A DNA stretch of 46,837 nt from a virus: the IMG/VR virus record IMGVR_UViG_3300027833_000080, positions 1 to 46,837 of that record; one strand, 5' to 3'. Both the position numbers and the translations under genes were made by a program. Below are positions 1 to 8,954 of this stretch, one piece after another. The notes below the pieces were generated by a model. The model saw only the letters and a program-made list of their open reading frames with translations, ran no database searches and was not told the origin of the DNA. The first letter of the stretch is position 1. Each line of letters begins with the position of its first letter.

Positions 1-786
1 AACATTCCAGAGATCGACATCAAAGTTGACTCAATCGCAATCACAGCGGTAACCAAGAAGTTGAAAGCAAAGTGGACTCCAGAATTGGGTCAAGACTTGA
101 ACGCTTACCACAACTTGGATGCTGAGGTTGAATTGACTTCTATCTTGTCTGAGCAAATTGCTCTTGAAATCGACCGTGAAATCTTGCAAGACCTTATCAA
201 AGGCGCTACTGCTGGAACTTTCTACTGGTCTCGTTCACCTGGAATGTTCGTAAACCGTTTGACTGGTGCTGAAATTGGAGCAAACACTGCTACTCCTGAC
301 TTCACTGGTACTGTATCTGAATGGTATGAAACTTTGATTGAAACTGTTAACGACGTTTCTGCACAAATCCATCGTAAGACTTTGCGTGGTGGTGCTAACT
401 TCGTAGTTCTTTCTCCTGAAGTTGCAAACATTCTTGAGTTTACTGCTGGTTTCCGTGCAAACGTTACTGCTGACGCTGACAAAGGCGACATCGGCGCTGT
501 TAAGGTTGGTTCTTTGAACCGTAAGTTCGACGTTATCGTTGACCCTTACTTCCCACGTAACGCTATCTTGGTTGGTCGTAAAGGATCTTCTTTCTTGGAA
601 AGTGGATATGTTTACGCTCCTTACGTGCCATTGCAAGTAACTCCAACTATCTTTGGACCTGAAGACTTCGTTCCTCGTAAAGGTGTTATGACACGTTACG
701 GAAAGAAGATGGTTCGTCCGGACATGTACGGATTGGTTGTCGTTCGCGATCTTCTAGGTGGCGCTGGTGGAACACCTGCACCATAA
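1..786 (+). CDS. 23: Major capsid protein gp23, C-terminal part (5' end outside window)
   Basis: The reading frame is open from base 1, so the gene begins before the window; the TTG at 61 is internal. The visible 261 residues match the C-terminal part of T4-type gp23: an ALKA-like segment followed by ELGQDLNAYHNLDAEVEL and EIALEIDREIL-type helices, and a C-terminal RYGKKMVRPDMYGLVVVRDLL segment. In T4 this protein forms the hexamers of the head shell after cleavage by the prohead protease. A strong terminator follows the stop codon, as expected for the end of a highly expressed late unit. Codon choice is very uniform (GTT, GCT, AAC, TTC), consistent with high expression. Family assignment is confident; only the N-terminus is unseen. 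Confidence 0.93.
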   Translation, partial: NIPEIDIKVDSIAITAVTKKLKAKWTPELGQDLNAYHNLDAEVELTSILSEQIALEIDREILQDLIKGATAGTFYWSRSPGMFVNRLTGAEIGANTATPDFTGTVSEWYETLIETVNDVSAQIHRKTLRGGANFVVLSPEVANILEFTAGFRANVTADADKGDIGAVKVGSLNRKFDVIVDPYFPRNAILVGRKGSSFLESGYVYAPYVPLQVTPTIFGPEDFVPRKGVMTRYGKKMVRPDMYGLVVVRDLLGGAGGTPAP

Positions 787-811
787 TCTTATCTAACTGA
801 TAGATCTAAAG

Positions 812-841
812 CCCCTTCTCTTCGGAGTTGGGGTTTTTTTG
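812..841 (+). terminator. Rho-independent terminator after capsid gene
   Basis: A hairpin CCCCttCTC-TTCG-GAGttGGGG (812-833) has a UUCG tetraloop and is followed directly by eight T. It lies 26 bases after the capsid stop and before the next late promoter, so it insulates the capsid transcript from the fiber gene. Confidence 0.9.
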
Positions 842-859
842 TTTTTAAGGCTTCGGATG

Positions 860-867
860 ACTATTTA
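860..867 (+). promoter_or_regulatory. Putative late promoter ACTATTTA (fiber gene)
   Basis: The octamer ACTATTTA lies 32 bases before the ATG at 899, just after a terminator. The same octamer occurs in the same position before seven other late-type genes in this window. In T4 late promoters a single -10 element (TATAAATA) is read by gp55; this may be the equivalent here. Confidence 0.65.
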
Positions 868-898
868 TGGAGAACAAAGAATCCACAAGGAACACATC

Positions 899-3800
899 AT
901 GAAGTACACTTTTTCAAACTACAAATCTTACAAAAAACTCATTGTAGACAAAACAACTAAATCCACACTTGAGCAACTAGTAAGGACTGGTGACATCCTT
1001 GTTCCAAATGGTTTAGGATCCTGCAATATTGAATTGCCTGGTTTGGCTAATTCTCACGGTCTTGAAGTCATAAAGATGGCTAGAACTGACGGTGGATTTC
1101 GAATCTCAATCAACAGAGGTCGTGGACAACTTAAGGGACTTGTAATGGCTCTTGACGAGAACGACAATTGTCGTATTTTTCCCATTGCTGATAATACAAG
1201 ATCTGTCGTATTTACTGACGGCCTTGCTGATGGATCAAGCACAAAACTTTTGTCCGACTCGAACGATTGGTTTATGTGGACACTCGGAGGAAGAGCATCT
1301 GCGACTCCACCCGCCCCATACCTCTATCAGTCACCAAGCAATGGTGGACTTGCATCCAGAGAAGCTGCTGATGACGGAGAAGAGGAGAGTATTACCGGAA
1401 GAGGCGATGGAAATGGTTCCGGTGGATCTGGTGGTGGAAATGGCGCCGGAAATGGTGGTGGAAATGGCGGCGGAAATAGCTCCGAATCAGAGACCACACC
1501 CCGACCAGCGCCACTAGGTAGCTCAGTTGTTTCAGTCGACCTACTTACAATTACTTCAATAGTCGATGAGAACAACGTCTCCTATCCAATCGCCGGGGAC
1601 ACAATTGCAGCAGCTTCAACAACTTTGACATTCACAGGAACTTATCACAACGATGTACAAAGCATAACATTGTCAGGTCAGGAGACTGTAGCGCTTGGAA
1701 TCAACAACACGTGGACTCACGATGTTGCACTTAGTAGCCTAGGGCGCCACACACTGGTCTTCAGAGCATTTGCTGAAGATGGCAGTGGCTCACCCTATGG
1801 ACCGGAACGCCAAACGGCAGTTTTCGTCTTAGATGTGGAAGAATCGTCAGGTCATTTGCTAGGTTACGATCTTCTCGAAATCACACATGTGAACGGAACA
1901 GAGTGGTCAGATGGAGATTCAGTTGGCGCTATTACAATTCCATCTACAATTACGATTTCTGGAATATACCATGAGGATGTAGAGGGTGCAATAGCTAACG
2001 GAAGATCTGAATCGGGATCGCTATCTTTTGACACCAACAACAATACTTGGTCTTATACGGAGACCATAACAACAGTTGAGACAATTACTTTCTCATTTAC
2101 TGCTTCTTATGAATACGACCTAGAGACCGAAACTGTATCTATAGAATTCGCAGAAGCCATTATCGAAGGAGAAGGCGAAGGAGAAGGCGAAGGTGAAGGC
2201 GGTGGTGGTAATGTTGATCTCACACCAGATTTGTTCACAATTACATCAACAAAGGATGCAGCCAATCTTGATGTGCAAGGGTCTGTTATCTCTGCAAGCG
2301 AAGACATAACTGTCTCAGGCGACATCTTGGTCGTTGGAGCGGCTCCAAGCATCAATGGAGCATCAGTCACCGTTAACGGTGACACGTGGTCCTATACGCA
2401 AACCCTTACAAGCACAACTACTTTAGACTTTTCCTGTATAGATCCGGGTAATGCGAACAACATTGATACAGAGTCAGTCACGATTGCTCTAATTGATCCA
2501 ACTCAAGTGCTAAGTGTCCCAATCGCACAGAATCTTCCGACATTAGTCGACCAACCAGCAGCGACATTGGCCGTAACAGAGGATGGAGACATTCAATCAG
2601 TTGGAGATACTTTTGTTTTTGACACTAACAATGGAGGAACCTTTCCAACAAACGAAGATTTGTTTACAATTGAGGTTTTAATCTCTATGACAGGCAACAT
2701 GAGAGTTCTAGACTTCATCGGAACCAGCTCCTACATCGAAGTCTTGGGAAACAAGTTGGTTGCCGGTGGTACTTTGTTCACAGCAAATCCCGAGTATGTT
2801 GACTCATCTATTGTAACTTCAAGCAAGACAACCTTGATTGACCTAACTTCTCAAAACATTGACTTAACAGATGGTGTCACTAGAAGACTTGTTTTAGTTT
2901 TTGATAGAAGATGGTCAGTGGGATCTACAGCCAATGACAAAAAAGGCTCATGGAGAATTCATGGTGCAATCGGAGCTCCGGGTGGAACAACATATCACAC
3001 AGACAGATTTTTCTACTTTCCAAACATCTCTAGCAATGTTGAGCTCTTAAAGACCTCAATTAACATTGGAATGGGTAGTTTTGTACTTAAGAATCTTGTA
3101 ATTTTAGAGAATATTGACTTTGCTCCAAATCAAATTGAATATGCAATCACAAATAGTGTAACCATAATTGAAGCGATGACATCTACCACTGCGCAAAGAA
3201 TAACCACACCAGCGCATAGTGATGCCAATTTGGTAATCACTCAACCAGACATTCTTGATGAAGGAACGGGTCTTTTAAATGAAAGCTACGGTATCGTCAA
3301 TTTTCTTACTAGTGCAAAATCCTACAGTCCGGGGATGATACATTCATTGAATGACTCTTACCCAACACATGCTCATGGGAAAACGATAGCGATTGGAGTC
3401 CAACTTCATGACGAATATCCAGAGGTCTTCCCTAGTGACGACTGGCGGTGTGTCATTTCTAGATTTGCTTGGAACTCCTATGGAACAACCCAGCATCTGA
3501 GGAACCAATTCCGTGGATGGGGTTTGATGCTGAAGCACGATTCAACCACAGACACTTATAGTGTTGCATGGGTTAAACAATGTCGCAACACCATCGGGGA
3601 CGACATCGACAGTAATTATGCAGGGCTGGTCGCTGGTAGAGTAGACGGCCTAGCACTAACGAATCCAAATCAATTATCATTCATCATAAAGAGCACCCTA
3701 AGTGATACATACAGGGGATACAATTCAATCAATGTATTTCTGAACGATGCGTCGGCACCAATATTAACCTTCGATGTTGATAACTATTCATTCTCAACAA

Positions 3801-5470
3801 ACTTTGGATCGGAAATGGAACTCTGGGATGCAGGGCCAGCTCCAACAAATACCAGCCAGGAGACAAAGTTAATTCTCGGCGGACTGAGACATCAAAGCTT
3901 CACCAACAATACAGTAAGGTTGTCAATAACTGGTGTATATTCGTTTTTCAAAATCCACTATGGAATAACAGACAGCGCAACAGATCAACAATTCTTGACC
4001 GACATTGCCACATCGTTCGCCGCAATTCCAACTCTAGTTGTTTCAGATTGGGCTGAGGAAAATGTTGACTACGCAGATTTAACAACATTGTCTCTTGATG
4101 CCAATGGCGTGTTTGTAAGTTCAGACCAAAATACTACTAGTGAGTTAGCAACAATTCCTAACTACTTTGCATTCGGAGACTGGACAGCCTCGGTGGTAAA
4201 CAATAGCATTTCATTCTCTCTCTGGTTTAAATGGGATGGAGGAGTAACACCACCAACTAGTCCCTTGACATTACTAGAGTCATCTTGGACAGCCGGCTTT
4301 CCTTTTGAAATCGTAATTTCCAATCAACAATCCGTCCTAACAAATAACCGCAGTAATGCTACTCCTATTGGTGCACAAGTAACTGCTCTCTTGTCTGACT
4401 TAAATATTGACGTTATAGATGGTGGATGGCATCACATTGTGGTTACTAGATCCTATCTACAAACTAGATTCATTCCAATAGGAACCCATGATTATGTCGT
4501 AGTGGATGGGCAATTTGAATCAAGTTATGTTGCAACAGATAATCAGGCAGCTGCGCGACAGACGCGAGAAACAAATTCCAACTTTGAAGATTTTGTTTTG
4601 GGAAGTGACGGAAATGCTTTTAGTATTGATAGTGTTGAAATCAACAATGGTGTCAGTTTAACATTCAAGCAGGCAAAGTGGTTATTCGATCAGGGGAGGG
4701 GAAATGGTAGAATTGTCAATGCAGTTGCTCAACAGACTACCGATCTCTACGCAGTAGGGGCTTCGCGAATCGTTCACACATCACTCCTAAGCAGTCCGTT
4801 GATTGATGTTTCTGGTTTATCTATTGATGCAGATGGAAACTATACAGTTCCATCATCTGGTTTGGACATTAAGGACGTAAACTTTAGATGGGACACGACA
4901 CAGGGTTGGCCCGGTAAGGCATATTCATTCTGGGCTAAATGTAATACTCCAAGCAATAGCAATAAAACTTTGTTTCAACTACACTATGGCCTCGGCACAT
5001 TTATGGCAAATAACCAGGCGACTTTCGGATGGAGACTCCATACGAATACTGGAACGCTCAATCCTAAATTATCAACGACCATCGTCGCAGCACGCGAGCG
5101 GGATGGAAGGAATAACAGTTGGGCTGGATTTAGGCAGATCTTTCCGGGAGCCAACGACCTTTATTATGGAGACGAACTCGCTGTCCTAGATGGAAATATG
5201 AAACATTTCATAATTTCAATTGTAAAGAATGCCGACAAGAGTGTGACCATGAAGACATATGTAAATGGAATCCTAGTCAATGCAAAGACTGCTGGGACAA
5301 ACTCAAAGTACTGTATCCGCAACGGTCTTGTAGGAGAATTTACAGTAGATCCAATAATGACTATGAATGGAGATATTGAAGTATTGCTTGGCGAGTTTGA
5401 CGACACCGAAGCAACCAGCATTTTCAATGCAGCGAAAGTAAGCAACCCGTACGCAGCTAATTTGATATAA
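899..5470 (+). CDS. Giant Ig-like/LamG-like surface or fiber protein (1523 aa)
   Basis: The start is placed at ATG 899 because AAGGAAC lies just upstream; the frame is open earlier, from 839. After a globular N-terminal part of about 160 residues comes an acidic and Gly/Asn/Ser-rich linker (roughly residues 165-205). Three related Ig-like beta domains follow (about 215-560); each begins with a DLLxITS-like strand and contains a TWSYT- or TWTHD-like strand. Between domains 2 and 3 is a Glu-Gly repeat. The rest contains at least two LamG/concanavalin-type segments (ISFSLWFKW...GGWHHIVVTR near residue 1085-1190; AYSFWAK near 1340). Such domains bind carbohydrate or other surface polymers, so a tail fiber, whisker or Hoc-like capsid adhesin is likely. 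Its place next to gp23 under its own late promoter favours a head-decorating or fiber role. The exact virion location cannot be decided. Confidence 0.7.
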   Translation: MKYTFSNYKSYKKLIVDKTTKSTLEQLVRTGDILVPNGLGSCNIELPGLANSHGLEVIKMARTDGGFRISINRGRGQLKGLVMALDENDNCRIFPIADNTRSVVFTDGLADGSSTKLLSDSNDWFMWTLGGRASATPPAPYLYQSPSNGGLASREAADDGEEESITGRGDGNGSGGSGGGNGAGNGGGNGGGNSSESETTPRPAPLGSSVVSVDLLTITSIVDENNVSYPIAGDTIAAASTTLTFTGTYHNDVQSITLSGQETVALGINNTWTHDVALSSLGRHTLVFRAFAEDGSGSPYGPERQTAVFVLDVEESSGHLLGYDLLEITHVNGTEWSDGDSVGAITIPSTITISGIYHEDVEGAIANGRSESGSLSFDTNNNTWSYTETITTVETITFSFTASYEYDLETETVSIEFAEAIIEGEGEGEGEGEGGGGNVDLTPDLFTITSTKDAANLDVQGSVISASEDITVSGDILVVGAAPSINGASVTVNGDTWSYTQTLTSTTTLDFSCIDPGNANNIDTESVTIALIDPTQVLSVPIAQNLPTLVDQPAATLAVTEDGDIQSVGDTFVFDTNNGGTFPTNEDLFTIEVLISMTGNMRVLDFIGTSSYIEVLGNKLVAGGTLFTANPEYVDSSIVTSSKTTLIDLTSQNIDLTDGVTRRLVLVFDRRWSVGSTANDKKGSWRIHGAIGAPGGTTYHTDRFFYFPNISSNVELLKTSINIGMGSFVLKNLVILENIDFAPNQIEYAITNSVTIIEAMTSTTAQRITTPAHSDANLVITQPDILDEGTGLLNESYGIVNFLTSAKSYSPGMIHSLNDSYPTHAHGKTIAIGVQLHDEYPEVFPSDDWRCVISRFAWNSYGTTQHLRNQFRGWGLMLKHDSTTDTYSVAWVKQCRNTIGDDIDSNYAGLVAGRVDGLALTNPNQLSFIIKSTLSDTYRGYNSINVFLNDASAPILTFDVDNYSFSTNFGSEMELWDAGPAPTNTSQETKLILGGLRHQSFTNNTVRLSITGVYSFFKIHYGITDSATDQQFLTDIATSFAAIPTLVVSDWAEENVDYADLTTLSLDANGVFVSSDQNTTSELATIPNYFAFGDWTASVVNNSISFSLWFKWDGGVTPPTSPLTLLESSWTAGFPFEIVISNQQSVLTNNRSNATPIGAQVTALLSDLNIDVIDGGWHHIVVTRSYLQTRFIPIGTHDYVVVDGQFESSYVATDNQAAARQTRETNSNFEDFVLGSDGNAFSIDSVEINNGVSLTFKQAKWLFDQGRGNGRIVNAVAQQTTDLYAVGASRIVHTSLLSSPLIDVSGLSIDADGNYTVPSSGLDIKDVNFRWDTTQGWPGKAYSFWAKCNTPSNSNKTLFQLHYGLGTFMANNQATFGWRLHTNTGTLNPKLSTTIVAARERDGRNNSWAGFRQIFPGANDLYYGDELAVLDGNMKHFIISIVKNADKSVTMKTYVNGILVNAKTAGTNSKYCIRNGLVGEFTVDPIMTMNGDIEVLLGEFDDTEATSIFNAAKVSNPYAANLI
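2165..2200 (+). repeat. Six tandem GAAGGN hexamers encoding (Glu-Gly)6
   Basis: Six in-frame copies of GAAGG[A/C/T] encode a Glu-Gly linker between the second and third Ig-like domains of the fiber protein. Unit length is a multiple of three, so slippage would change linker length without breaking the frame. Confidence 0.85.
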
Positions 5471-5485
5471 TAGAAATGCATGCTT

Positions 5486-5508
5486 ATCAAACCAGAAGCT
5501 GGTTTGAT
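5486..5508 (+). terminator. Perfect 10-bp hairpin after fiber gene, possible terminator
   Basis: ATCAAACCAG-AAG-CTGGTTTGAT forms a perfect 10-bp stem with a 3-base loop, 15 bases after the fiber stop. There is no good T tract after it, so termination would be weak; it may instead protect the mRNA 3' end. The next late promoter follows within 2 bases. Confidence 0.55.
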
Positions 5509-5509
5509 G

Positions 5510-5517
5510 ACTATTTA
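5510..5517 (+). promoter_or_regulatory. Putative late promoter ACTATTTA (5539 gene)
   Basis: ACTATTTA lies 22 bases upstream of the ATG at 5539, between a hairpin and a clear ribosome binding site (AAAAGGAA). Confidence 0.65.
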
Positions 5518-5538
5518 ATAACAAAAGGAAATAAAACA

Positions 5539-5922
5539 ATGGCTAAAATCTCAAGAACACCTTATAATGGAGCGAGATACGTAACTCGTCAAATATCCAA
5601 AAGCATCACATTGAATTCTAAAATGACGGGTGAGGCCTTGTTTATTGATGCTCAAGAAGCATTGACGGTCAATCTGCCATTCTTAGATAATGGTGCATAT
5701 TTTAAGATCATCTTGAAGAATACCAATGCAGGAATAGTAACGTTGACTTTCGCATCTATGAGCGGGATTGTTTTTTCCGACAACGGCTCGGCCACATCTG
5801 CTACATCACATGAAGCAGAAACAGAGATAGTGATCCCTGCAGACAGTGCCTCTGGTTCATTTGTTGATGTACTCTGCGATGGAGAAAGGTGGTATGTCCA
5901 AGGACTCATAGCCACAGCTTAA
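5539..5922 (+). CDS. Small beta-rich virion protein, possible head decoration (127 aa)
   Basis: The ATG at 5539 has AAAAGGAAATAAAAC before it and fits the late promoter spacing; an upstream in-frame ATG (5476) would place the start before the promoter. The product alternates short hydrophobic strands with Ser/Thr/Gly turns and shows no signal peptide, so a small beta-sandwich is likely. Phage head-fiber or decoration proteins often look like this, and the gene lies in the capsid/fiber block under a late promoter. I do not recognise a named family. It shares its transcript with the coiled-coil gene that follows 23 bases later. Confidence 0.6.
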   Translation: MAKISRTPYNGARYVTRQISKSITLNSKMTGEALFIDAQEALTVNLPFLDNGAYFKIILKNTNAGIVTLTFASMSGIVFSDNGSATSATSHEAETEIVIPADSASGSFVDVLCDGERWYVQGLIATA

Positions 5923-5945
5923 GAAAAAAACCATGGAGAAATAAA

Positions 5946-6236
5946 ATGGGAATCAAGAAGAAAAGATTAAGAATAAAGATGGCGATGGCGAGAGCCGCTG
6001 CTCAATCAAAAGCTGCTGACGTTTCTGAGAAGATCACCGAAGCTGTCATTGAAGCAGTCGAAAAGATTGAAGAAGTCGTCGAAGAAGTAAAAGAAGACAT
6101 CGCTGAAGCTTTGGAAGAAACTAAAGCAACAGTAGAAGATATCGTTGAAGAAGCGCAAGAAGCAGTTGCTGAAGTACAAGAGAAAAAAGTAGCTCGCAAA
6201 ACAACTAAGCGCAAAAAGACAGCGAAAAAGAAATAA
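5946..6236 (+). CDS. Amphipathic coiled-coil protein with basic ends (96 aa)
   Basis: Start at ATG 5946 with TGGAGAAATAAA upstream; the frame is open from 5889 but that part overlaps the previous gene. The protein has three sections: a basic N-terminus rich in Lys/Arg (residues 1-22), a long acidic heptad region of the pattern EAVEKIEEVVEEVKEDI (about 27-80) that predicts a continuous coiled coil, and a Lys-rich tail (about 81-96) like those of histone-like proteins. It sits at the end of the decoration-protein transcript before a strong terminator. A DNA-contacting or scaffold-like head component is a reasonable guess; no family is recognised. Confidence 0.65.
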   Translation: MGIKKKRLRIKMAMARAAAQSKAADVSEKITEAVIEAVEKIEEVVEEVKEDIAEALEETKATVEDIVEEAQEAVAEVQEKKVARKTTKRKKTAKKK

Positions 6237-6266
6237 CGAATTATTGTTCATTTTTTAACCTCCTCT

Positions 6267-6300
6267 CCTCCGAACACTCAGGTGCTCGGGGGTTTCCTTT
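6267..6300 (+). terminator. Rho-independent terminator
   Basis: Stem CCTCCGAACAC/GTGCTCGGGGG with loop TCAG (one mismatch, one G-T pair), followed by TTTCCTTTTATTT. It closes the 5539-6236 transcript just before the next late promoter. Confidence 0.85.
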
Positions 6301-6307
6301 TATTTCG

Positions 6308-6315
6308 ACTATTTA
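6308..6315 (+). promoter_or_regulatory. Putative late promoter ACTATTTA (neck operon)
   Basis: ACTATTTA lies 20 bases before the ATG at 6335, right after a terminator; GGAGG (6323-6327) is the ribosome binding site. Confidence 0.65.
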
Positions 6316-6334
6316 GTAAGACGGAGGATTTACT

Positions 6335-7600
6335 ATGGCATTCCCAACCCTAACGCCGACATCAACAACATCGGCTATCACATTACCAGAAGACGGTGTT
6401 GAAGCAGATGTTGTATCAACTCTAGCTATTGGCTTCTATTCAACTACTGCGTTTCTATCTGGGGCTGCTTCTCAAGTAGCTTATACTCACAAACGGCTTG
6501 GTGGAGATGTCTTAGACATTGAATTGACAGCAAAGAACGTCTACAACCACTACGAGGAAGCATGTTTGGAGTATTCTTACATAGTAAACCTCCATCAAGC
6601 TAGGAACGCTCTAGGTAGCGCTCTTGGCTCTCCTACAGGGTCTTTTGATGAGAAGGGTGCACTAGATGACCCATCCTTAAATGTTGCCTTGAAATACCCA
6701 AAGTTCCAATTTGACTATGCATTTAAGATTGCAGACAAGTTCTCCACAGAGTCGGTTGTTGGTGGAACCACACCAATCCACTCTGCTTCGTTTGACATTG
6801 AACCTCTGCAGCAAGACTACGATTTGCAAGCAAGAGTTGAAGAGATCGCTGCAGGACCGAATCCCCCATCTTGGGCAAGCGAACTTGGATCCGGAGACAA
6901 GAAATATAGAATTAAGATTAGACAAATGTTCTACGTAACTCCTCGACAGATGTGGAGATTCTATGGTTACTACGGCGGCTTAAACGTTGTAGGCAACTTT
7001 CACAACTATGGACAGTACGCTGATGGCTCAACGTTCGAAGTGATCCCTGCTTGGCAGAATAAGCTGCAAGCTATGGCTTACGAAGACCATCTCTACACAA
7101 GAACATCTCACTACTCATATGAAATCATTGATAACAAACTTAGACTATTTCCAATGCCTGATAATGTAACATGCAGAACTTTCTGGTTTAGATTTTCTAT
7201 TGACGGTGGTAACCAGGCATTCGATGAAGGGGACTACGATTCAGGACTCAATGGCGTCAACAACATGAACACAATGCCGATGGAAAACCTTCCTTATGAA
7301 AGCATCAACTCAATTGGAAAACAATGGATTCGACGGTTCTCGTTGGCTCTATCAAAAGAGACTCTTGGACAAATCCGAGGCAAGTTTGGAGGAAACGTTC
7401 CCATACCCGGTGACAACATCCAACTTAATGCCTCCGACCTTTTGTCCCAAGCAGCGTCGGAACAACAAGGCCTCAGAGAAGAGCTCAACAAGCAACTTGA
7501 TGAAATGCTCTACTCCAAACTAGCAGAGACTGATAAAGCAATGGTCGACAATGCAGATGCAATTATTGGAAAAACACCGCTAAAGATCTTCGTGGGGTAA
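6335..7600 (+). CDS. Neck protein, gp13-like (421 aa)
   Basis: This is the first gene of a three-gene operon whose next two members resemble T4 gp14 and gp15, which by T4 gene order makes it the gp13 neck protein. It is longer than T4 gp13 (about 310 residues). The middle part has an aromatic-rich segment (RQMFYVTPRQMWRFYGYYGG, residues about 194-213) and WFRFSIDGG near 287, typical of a mixed alpha/beta connector protein, and the C-terminus is helical with many Gln/Glu/Leu. In T4, gp13 seals the filled head at the portal and accepts the tail. The assignment rests mainly on position. GGAGG upstream gives a firm start. Confidence 0.6.
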   Translation: MAFPTLTPTSTTSAITLPEDGVEADVVSTLAIGFYSTTAFLSGAASQVAYTHKRLGGDVLDIELTAKNVYNHYEEACLEYSYIVNLHQARNALGSALGSPTGSFDEKGALDDPSLNVALKYPKFQFDYAFKIADKFSTESVVGGTTPIHSASFDIEPLQQDYDLQARVEEIAAGPNPPSWASELGSGDKKYRIKIRQMFYVTPRQMWRFYGYYGGLNVVGNFHNYGQYADGSTFEVIPAWQNKLQAMAYEDHLYTRTSHYSYEIIDNKLRLFPMPDNVTCRTFWFRFSIDGGNQAFDEGDYDSGLNGVNNMNTMPMENLPYESINSIGKQWIRRFSLALSKETLGQIRGKFGGNVPIPGDNIQLNASDLLSQAASEQQGLREELNKQLDEMLYSKLAETDKAMVDNADAIIGKTPLKIFVG

Positions 7601-7605
7601 TATAG

Positions 7606-8091
7606 ATGTCAGAATGGGAAAGACCAACACAACCACCCTCACCAATGTTCTTCGGAGAAAAAGAAAAGAACCTTGTCAAGCAAATAAATGACGAGATCAT
7701 TGAGAGAGTTGTCGGACAACAAGTACTTTACTTTCCAATAGATGTGGAGTCGACAGATTTCCACCCTATTTATGGAGAAGCAATCGAGAAAAACTTCTTG
7801 CACCCAATTAGAGTATTCGCTTTGGTTGAGTTTCAAGGAGTCGAAACATCAGACATGGAAAACATCGCTCTAGATAAAGCAACAAAGATCAAAGTAAACT
7901 TCCACAAGAGAAGATTGGCAGAAGATCAAAACTTGTTTGTCAGAGAAGGGGACTTTGTCAGATTCGGAGAGGTTTTTTATGAGATTGTGAAACTACTCGA
8001 GCCAAAAATCTTATTCGGTCAGCCGGAAACAAGGTTTGAAGTTGGTGCTGAGTGTATAAGAGCTAGGGACGGACTATTCAATGCAGGATGA
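7606..8091 (+). CDS. Neck protein, gp14-like (161 aa)
   Basis: The gene starts 5 bases after the neck gene upstream and overlaps the gp15-like gene by 11 bases. The C-terminal segment GDFVRFGEVFYEIVKLLEPK...FGQPETRFEVGAECIR (residues about 119-155) resembles the beta-rich end of T4 gp14 (GDIVYFP..SLFEIKFVE..FYQLGKN.TYTLTCELF). T4 gp14 is about 256 residues, so this is a shorter form. gp14 forms the lower neck ring to which the tail attaches. The match is from memory and modest, but order and architecture agree. Confidence 0.6.
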   Translation: MSEWERPTQPPSPMFFGEKEKNLVKQINDEIIERVVGQQVLYFPIDVESTDFHPIYGEAIEKNFLHPIRVFALVEFQGVETSDMENIALDKATKIKVNFHKRRLAEDQNLFVREGDFVRFGEVFYEIVKLLEPKILFGQPETRFEVGAECIRARDGLFNAG

Positions 8092-8896
8092 TAACGAAAT
8101 ATCTCACCCATCAACGCTTGAGAACATAGACACAGCAATTTATCGCTTTATAGATGAAACTTTAAGCCCGAATACTATCACGAACGCGGGTCGAGAAAAA
8201 GTTAACGTCTTATGGATGGGCTCTGAAAGGACTTTTCAAATCAAAAACAATAAAGAACTAAGAGACAAGGTTGGAAAGTTAAGACTTCCGCTTATAACCG
8301 TATCTCGCTCATCTGTCTCTAGGGACGATGCCTTCAAAGGTTCTGTCCAAGCTGCCTATATTGGAGGCGACGAACGAATAACTGTACGGAAAGTCATCCA
8401 ACAAGATAAGACTCAAAACTTTCAGAACGCTTCTAGAAAGCGTCGAGAAACAGGCGACGAAACAGGTCCTGTTTTCACAAGAAAGATTGTCTACGAGACA
8501 ATTTCAATACCAAAGCCGACTTATTTGACATGTATGTTTGAGGTCAACATAAGAACGGAATACCAACAACAAATGAACCATATTCTCCCAATGTTTATGA
8601 ATAGCATGAAAAACTATTTTATCATTGAGAATAATGGTTATCAATACGAAGCCTTCATTCAAGACGATTACGGACTCAACTCAAACCAAGCAAATCTTGG
8701 TCAAGATGAGAGAATGTTTAATGCAAAAGTGCAGATCAAAGTCCTTGGATATATCAACGGAAATGACCTTGAAATGACAGAACCATTCATTAAAAGAGAA
8801 GAGTCTATCGTTGAAGTAAAGATCTCTCGTGAGCGTGTTATTACGGGAGACGATAAGCCATGGAATAAGACCGGTGAGAAATACCGAGATTTGTGA
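8081..8896 (+). CDS. 15: Tail sheath stabilizer/terminator, gp15-like (271 aa)
   Basis: The central region YETISIPKPTYLTCMFEVNIR and TEYQQQMNHILPMFMNSM (about residues 147-184) matches the conserved core of T4 gp15 (YELSIFTRYEDDMFQIVEQILPYF), followed by the VQIKVLGYI-like strand. T4 gp15 is 272 residues, almost the same length. gp15 forms the hexamer that caps the tail tube and sheath and joins the tail to the neck. The gene follows gp13- and gp14-like genes and precedes the sheath gene, exactly as expected. The start at ATG 8081 lies inside the preceding gene and has no strong Shine-Dalgarno, so translation is probably coupled. Confidence 0.75.
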   Translation: MQDDNEISHPSTLENIDTAIYRFIDETLSPNTITNAGREKVNVLWMGSERTFQIKNNKELRDKVGKLRLPLITVSRSSVSRDDAFKGSVQAAYIGGDERITVRKVIQQDKTQNFQNASRKRRETGDETGPVFTRKIVYETISIPKPTYLTCMFEVNIRTEYQQQMNHILPMFMNSMKNYFIIENNGYQYEAFIQDDYGLNSNQANLGQDERMFNAKVQIKVLGYINGNDLEMTEPFIKREESIVEVKISRERVITGDDKPWNKTGEKYRDL

Positions 8897-8913
8897 CTTT
8901 GGCTTTTGAGGCG

Positions 8914-8921
8914 ACTATTTA
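8914..8921 (+). promoter_or_regulatory. Putative late promoter ACTATTTA (sheath gene)
   Basis: ACTATTTA lies 34 bases before the sheath ATG at 8955. AAAAGGAGAA (8939-8948) is an excellent ribosome binding site, fitting a protein made in large amounts. Confidence 0.65.
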
Positions 8922-8954
8922 ATAAGAAATGAATATTTAAAAGGAGAATTTTTA

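Noticed and set aside
222-491. Antisense open frames under the capsid gene
   Set aside because: Complementary to strongly codon-biased gp23 sequence; no ribosome binding site and no plausible product. Same reasoning applied to all - strand frames.
1414-1482. GGTGG/GGAAAT repeats as a CRISPR or satellite
   Set aside because: They are in-frame Gly/Asn/Ser codons of the fiber linker, with no spacer structure. No CRISPR array was seen anywhere.
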